A DNA stretch of 8,169 bases. It comes from Cyanobacteria bacterium UBA11153 (GTDB lineage: Bacteria; Cyanobacteriota; Cyanobacteriia; Cyanobacteriales; Coleofasciculaceae). Every line of letters starts with the position of its first letter. The stretch's first letter is position 1. Made by a program: the position numbers and the translations under genes. Location: contig DOIX01000398.1 of NCBI GenBank assembly GCA_003511885.1, positions 1 to 8,169 of the forward strand, in the 5' to 3' direction. Below the pieces are notes generated by a model. It ran no database searches and was not told where the DNA came from. It worked only from the letters and a program-made list of their open reading frames with translations. Below, one piece after another: positions 7,101 to 8,169 of the stretch.

Positions 7101-8169
7101 GGTTCTTTTAATATACCTTACACTGTTACTGTGCAAAACTTGGGGAACGTTGCCTTGAGTCAGGTGCAAGTAGTAGAAAACCTTAATAGCACTTTTGCTG
7201 CACCTGCTACTTTTAGCATTCAAGGGACTCCTATTAGCAGTATTCCTAACCTGACAGTTAATCCGGCTTTTGATGGTAAGACTAATACTAATCTCCTAAC
7301 TACTGCTACTAGTAATTTACCCTTCGGTGGCTTGGCAACTATCTCATTTACCGTCAAAGTTACACCCACTGGTAATTTAGGTCCTTACAATAATAATGCA
7401 GTGGGTAGTGGGAGAACTCCAGGAGGTACTACTGTTACTGATAACTCTGTAGATGGTAATAGTACCGATCCTAATGGTGATGGCAATCCTAACGAACAAA
7501 GTCCCACAGTAGTTCGTTTAGAAGAAAGACCATCCATTGGATTAGCTAAACAAGCCGGAACGATCGTTAATAATGGCGATGGTACTTACACTGTACCATA
7601 CACTATTGCCGTGCAAAACTTCGGAAATATTGCCCTAAATCAGGTGCAAGTAGTAGAAAATTTAACAGGGACTTTCCCCGCACCTACCACTTTTGTGATT
7701 GACGGAACACCAACATCTAGTATTCCCGGTTTAGTAATTAATCCCGCTTTTAACGGTACTACTAATACCAATTTGCTCAATGCAAATAGTACCCTCCCCC
7801 TAGGTGCGACAGCGACTCTAAACTTTAAAGTCAAAATTACCCCTAACGGTAACTTAGGTCCATTTAATAATAGTGCTTCTGCCACAGGCTCCACTCCCGG
7901 TGGTAAAACAGTCACAGATGATTCAGTAAATGGAGGAAATCCCGATCCTAATGGGAATAAAAATCCCACTGATGATACCAGCCCTACCACGATTTTACTT
8001 ACCGAAAAACCAGTATTGGGAGTAGCGAAAGCCGCAGGTGCGCCAGTTAACAATCAAAATGGTACTTACACAGTTCCCTATACTGTAATTGTCAGTAATT
8101 TAGGTGACGTACCTGTGAGAAACGTCCAAATTACTGAAAATATATTTGGCGATGCTAATAGTACCTTTA
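3933..8169 (+). CDS. Large secreted DUF11-type repeat protein, 3' end beyond the window
   Basis: An open frame of 1412 codons with no stop before the right edge. An ATG at 3921 is also in frame; a TAA at 3891 limits the 5' end. In order: an N-terminal extension; a signal peptide ending LVRA (cleavage after 56); a unique region (57-561) with an EF-hand-like loop DVNGDGEYGNAND (398-410) and a FlgD-like WDGKDGNG (426-433); a DUF11-type domain (from 562, with TDTLPPGVTF and NTATV); then modules of about 160 residues starting at 717, 877, 1042, 1202 and 1362 (LGVAK...PYTV..NLGNV...VTP.GNLGPYNN...DPDNDGNP). The mature part has four cysteines (130, 151, 624, 633), in two close pairs and none in the modules. 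The composition is rich in Thr, Asn, Gly, Val and Pro, as in extracellular beta-sandwich proteins. A surface-adhesin or sheath role is inferred; no anchor is visible because the C-terminus is missing. I do not recognise a named protein. Confidence 0.93.
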   Translation, partial: MSKDISCQTLFKIARGVGLKNPQSLNSSGKGFPYPRLFLGGAVLAMNLSFPTLVRAEGTIDLIETLTPATSYRPFLDARTRTDTVVGIARKTIIKVYANPGETINLASSVVGISQGKIQYRDPNGTSGTCDLSVGKIADPAAEANRTYTPCQVLVGATQGGVWEIDFVSPNPTTQSDNLTPILTTSNWFPNPTDINSSDDPFIASWDVTVTKPVNGVDVPQSGRVYTNFLPLNMGNTNNAVRGLLNSIVYIQTDQGYVYRVNLNELDPVGFVFFANNNGFKQNGIPSFKSTTTVRVGSNIELPPGVTVQKPGLPDTATDTTYKIFFNHPDPTLPETANTPSGSTWLRPAIPQPIPQITNFQFLGKEGTPNQAGSGLGGTFSFNLSNSIEPGDYAVTIDVNGDGEYGNANDRILQGVTQTGANTIVWDGKDGNGVDVPPNALGYQPKLTIFIGDVHFPLADAENARKGLIIERLQPNTPPGVEIVEDSRIYYNDAGLPTKKLDGSGNSPPKPISALNGVSSSSGAHIWGDGQNNGFGDETGIDTWTSLVAPIDLPNKIIVKSADLQIDKSHSTPNPVIFPGPITFTIDVTNANTSNFANPSAVTAVPVTDTLPPGVTFTAANVSCGVTAGTGSCGAVNVAGQNLAVPVSLNPNSKARITIQAQLTAAAANPLTNTATVTRNNDVSDLFDNDGQSLDNRPNGTESDPYTVALVAENPLLGVAKQAGGATKNSDGTFNVPYTVVVENKGNVPLSNVQVTEDLATTFTGAGGFSIAVAPAVTGSITAANPAFNGTTNQNLLAGTQPLAVGAKATITFTVKVTPAGNLGPYNNTAVGNGTAPSGTTATDQSENGANTDPDNDGNPKNNNTPTPVVFPEEPILGVAKSAGTPVNNNNGTFTVPYTVVVSNLGNVALNNVQLTEDIFGGVNSTFNGAANAIIVSPPTVVSGPLTAFNPSFNGNSDKNVLAGNQTLGFGQSATISFSVQVTPAGKLGTYNNLAVATGTTPGGVVKTDTSTNGGNVDPDNDKNPGNNSVPTPVNFPETPVLGVAKAAGDPVDNGDGSFNIPYTVTVQNLGNVALSQVQVVENLNSTFAAPATFSIQGTPISSIPNLTVNPAFDGKTNTNLLTTATSNLPFGGLATISFTVKVTPTGNLGPYNNNAVGSGRTPGGTTVTDNSVDGNSTDPNGDGNPNEQSPTVVRLEERPSIGLAKQAGTIVNNGDGTYTVPYTIAVQNFGNIALNQVQVVENLTGTFPAPTTFVIDGTPTSSIPGLVINPAFNGTTNTNLLNANSTLPLGATATLNFKVKITPNGNLGPFNNSASATGSTPGGKTVTDDSVNGGNPDPNGNKNPTDDTSPTTILLTEKPVLGVAKAAGAPVNNQNGTYTVPYTVIVSNLGDVPVRNVQITENIFGDANSTF
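5616..6077 (+). other. DUF11-type domain region of the large protein
   Basis: From residue 562 the sequence reads ADLQIDK...PITFTIDVTN...PVTDTLPPGVTF...NTATVTRN, the classic order of the DUF11 / B_ant_repeat beta-sandwich. Two cysteines (624, 633) sit in the middle and could form a disulfide after export. An acidic tail with D685, DNDG and ESDP leads into the first 160-residue module. Confidence 0.75.
6081..8169 (+). repeat. Array of 160-residue modules (R1-R5, R5 cut by the window edge)
   Basis: Modules begin at 6081, 6561, 7056, 7536 and 8016, giving lengths of 480, 495, 480 and 480 bp and at least 154 bp of the fifth. Each starts [LI]G[VL]AK, then has a PYT motif with N.G[ND], a ...NP[AS]F[ND]G segment, a VTP.G.LG[PT][YF]NN strand (KITPNGNLGPF in R4), a TPGG-like turn, and an Asp/Asn-rich linker. 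R3 and R4 share an exact 20-bp stretch (7161-7180 and 7641-7660), 480 bp apart. The units have diverged at the DNA level, so this is an old, stable array with some recent exchange. Confidence 0.9.

Noticed and set aside
6180..8053. Several antisense and one sense-frame open frame within the module array
   Set aside because: All overlap the long in-frame coding sequence, with repetitive low-complexity translations (runs of Ser/Arg/Asn or Leu) expected from shifted readings of the repeats.
6081..8169. Regular repeats considered as a CRISPR array
   Set aside because: The period is 480-495 bp, the repeats are coding and diverged, and there are no short identical direct repeats with unique spacers.

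Overview
The window looks like chromosomal DNA from a cyanobacterium, probably a filamentous one. The evidence is a HIP1 octamer (GCGATCGC), tracts of 7-bp tandem repeats between genes, long imperfect hairpin repeats of a type common in filamentous cyanobacteria, mostly weak ribosome binding sites, and a MoxR-type ATPase whose sequence looks cyanobacterial. The lineage is inferred by eye; no search was run.

Layout. At the left edge a MoxR-family AAA+ ATPase gene runs leftward (20-928) and its stop codon lies in a heptamer repeat tract. A gap of about 500 bp follows, with a 69-bp hairpin repeat (985-1053) and a second heptamer tract (1346-1380). Two rightward genes come next: a cytoplasmic glycerophosphodiester phosphodiesterase (1436-2131) and, 61 bp later, a fold-type I PLP-dependent aminotransferase (2193-3380). 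Next is a 540-bp gap with two copies of a diverged structured repeat (3434-3480 and 3528-3574). The rest of the window (3933 to the right edge) is one long open frame with no stop codon. It encodes the first 1412 residues of a large secreted protein: a signal peptide, a roughly 500-residue unique region, a DUF11-type domain, and at least four and a third copies of a module of about 160 residues. This is by far the largest gene here.

How the genes relate. The phosphodiesterase and aminotransferase could share a transcript, but no pathway links them. MoxR points away from them and would belong with genes beyond the left edge. The repeat protein stands alone here. It is most likely a surface or extracellular adhesin-like protein whose modules are joined by Asp/Asn-rich, possibly calcium-binding, linkers.

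Main points for a second look: (1) the two intergenic repeats differ at three stem base pairs and all three differences are compensatory; (2) the modules of the large protein fall into two subtypes in the order A-B-A-A-B, with near-constant period; (3) a C8 tract in that gene would switch it off if it slipped by one base; (4) the Asp/Asn-rich linkers recur at the same place in each module. I see no CRISPR array, tRNA, rRNA, transposase or defence system.
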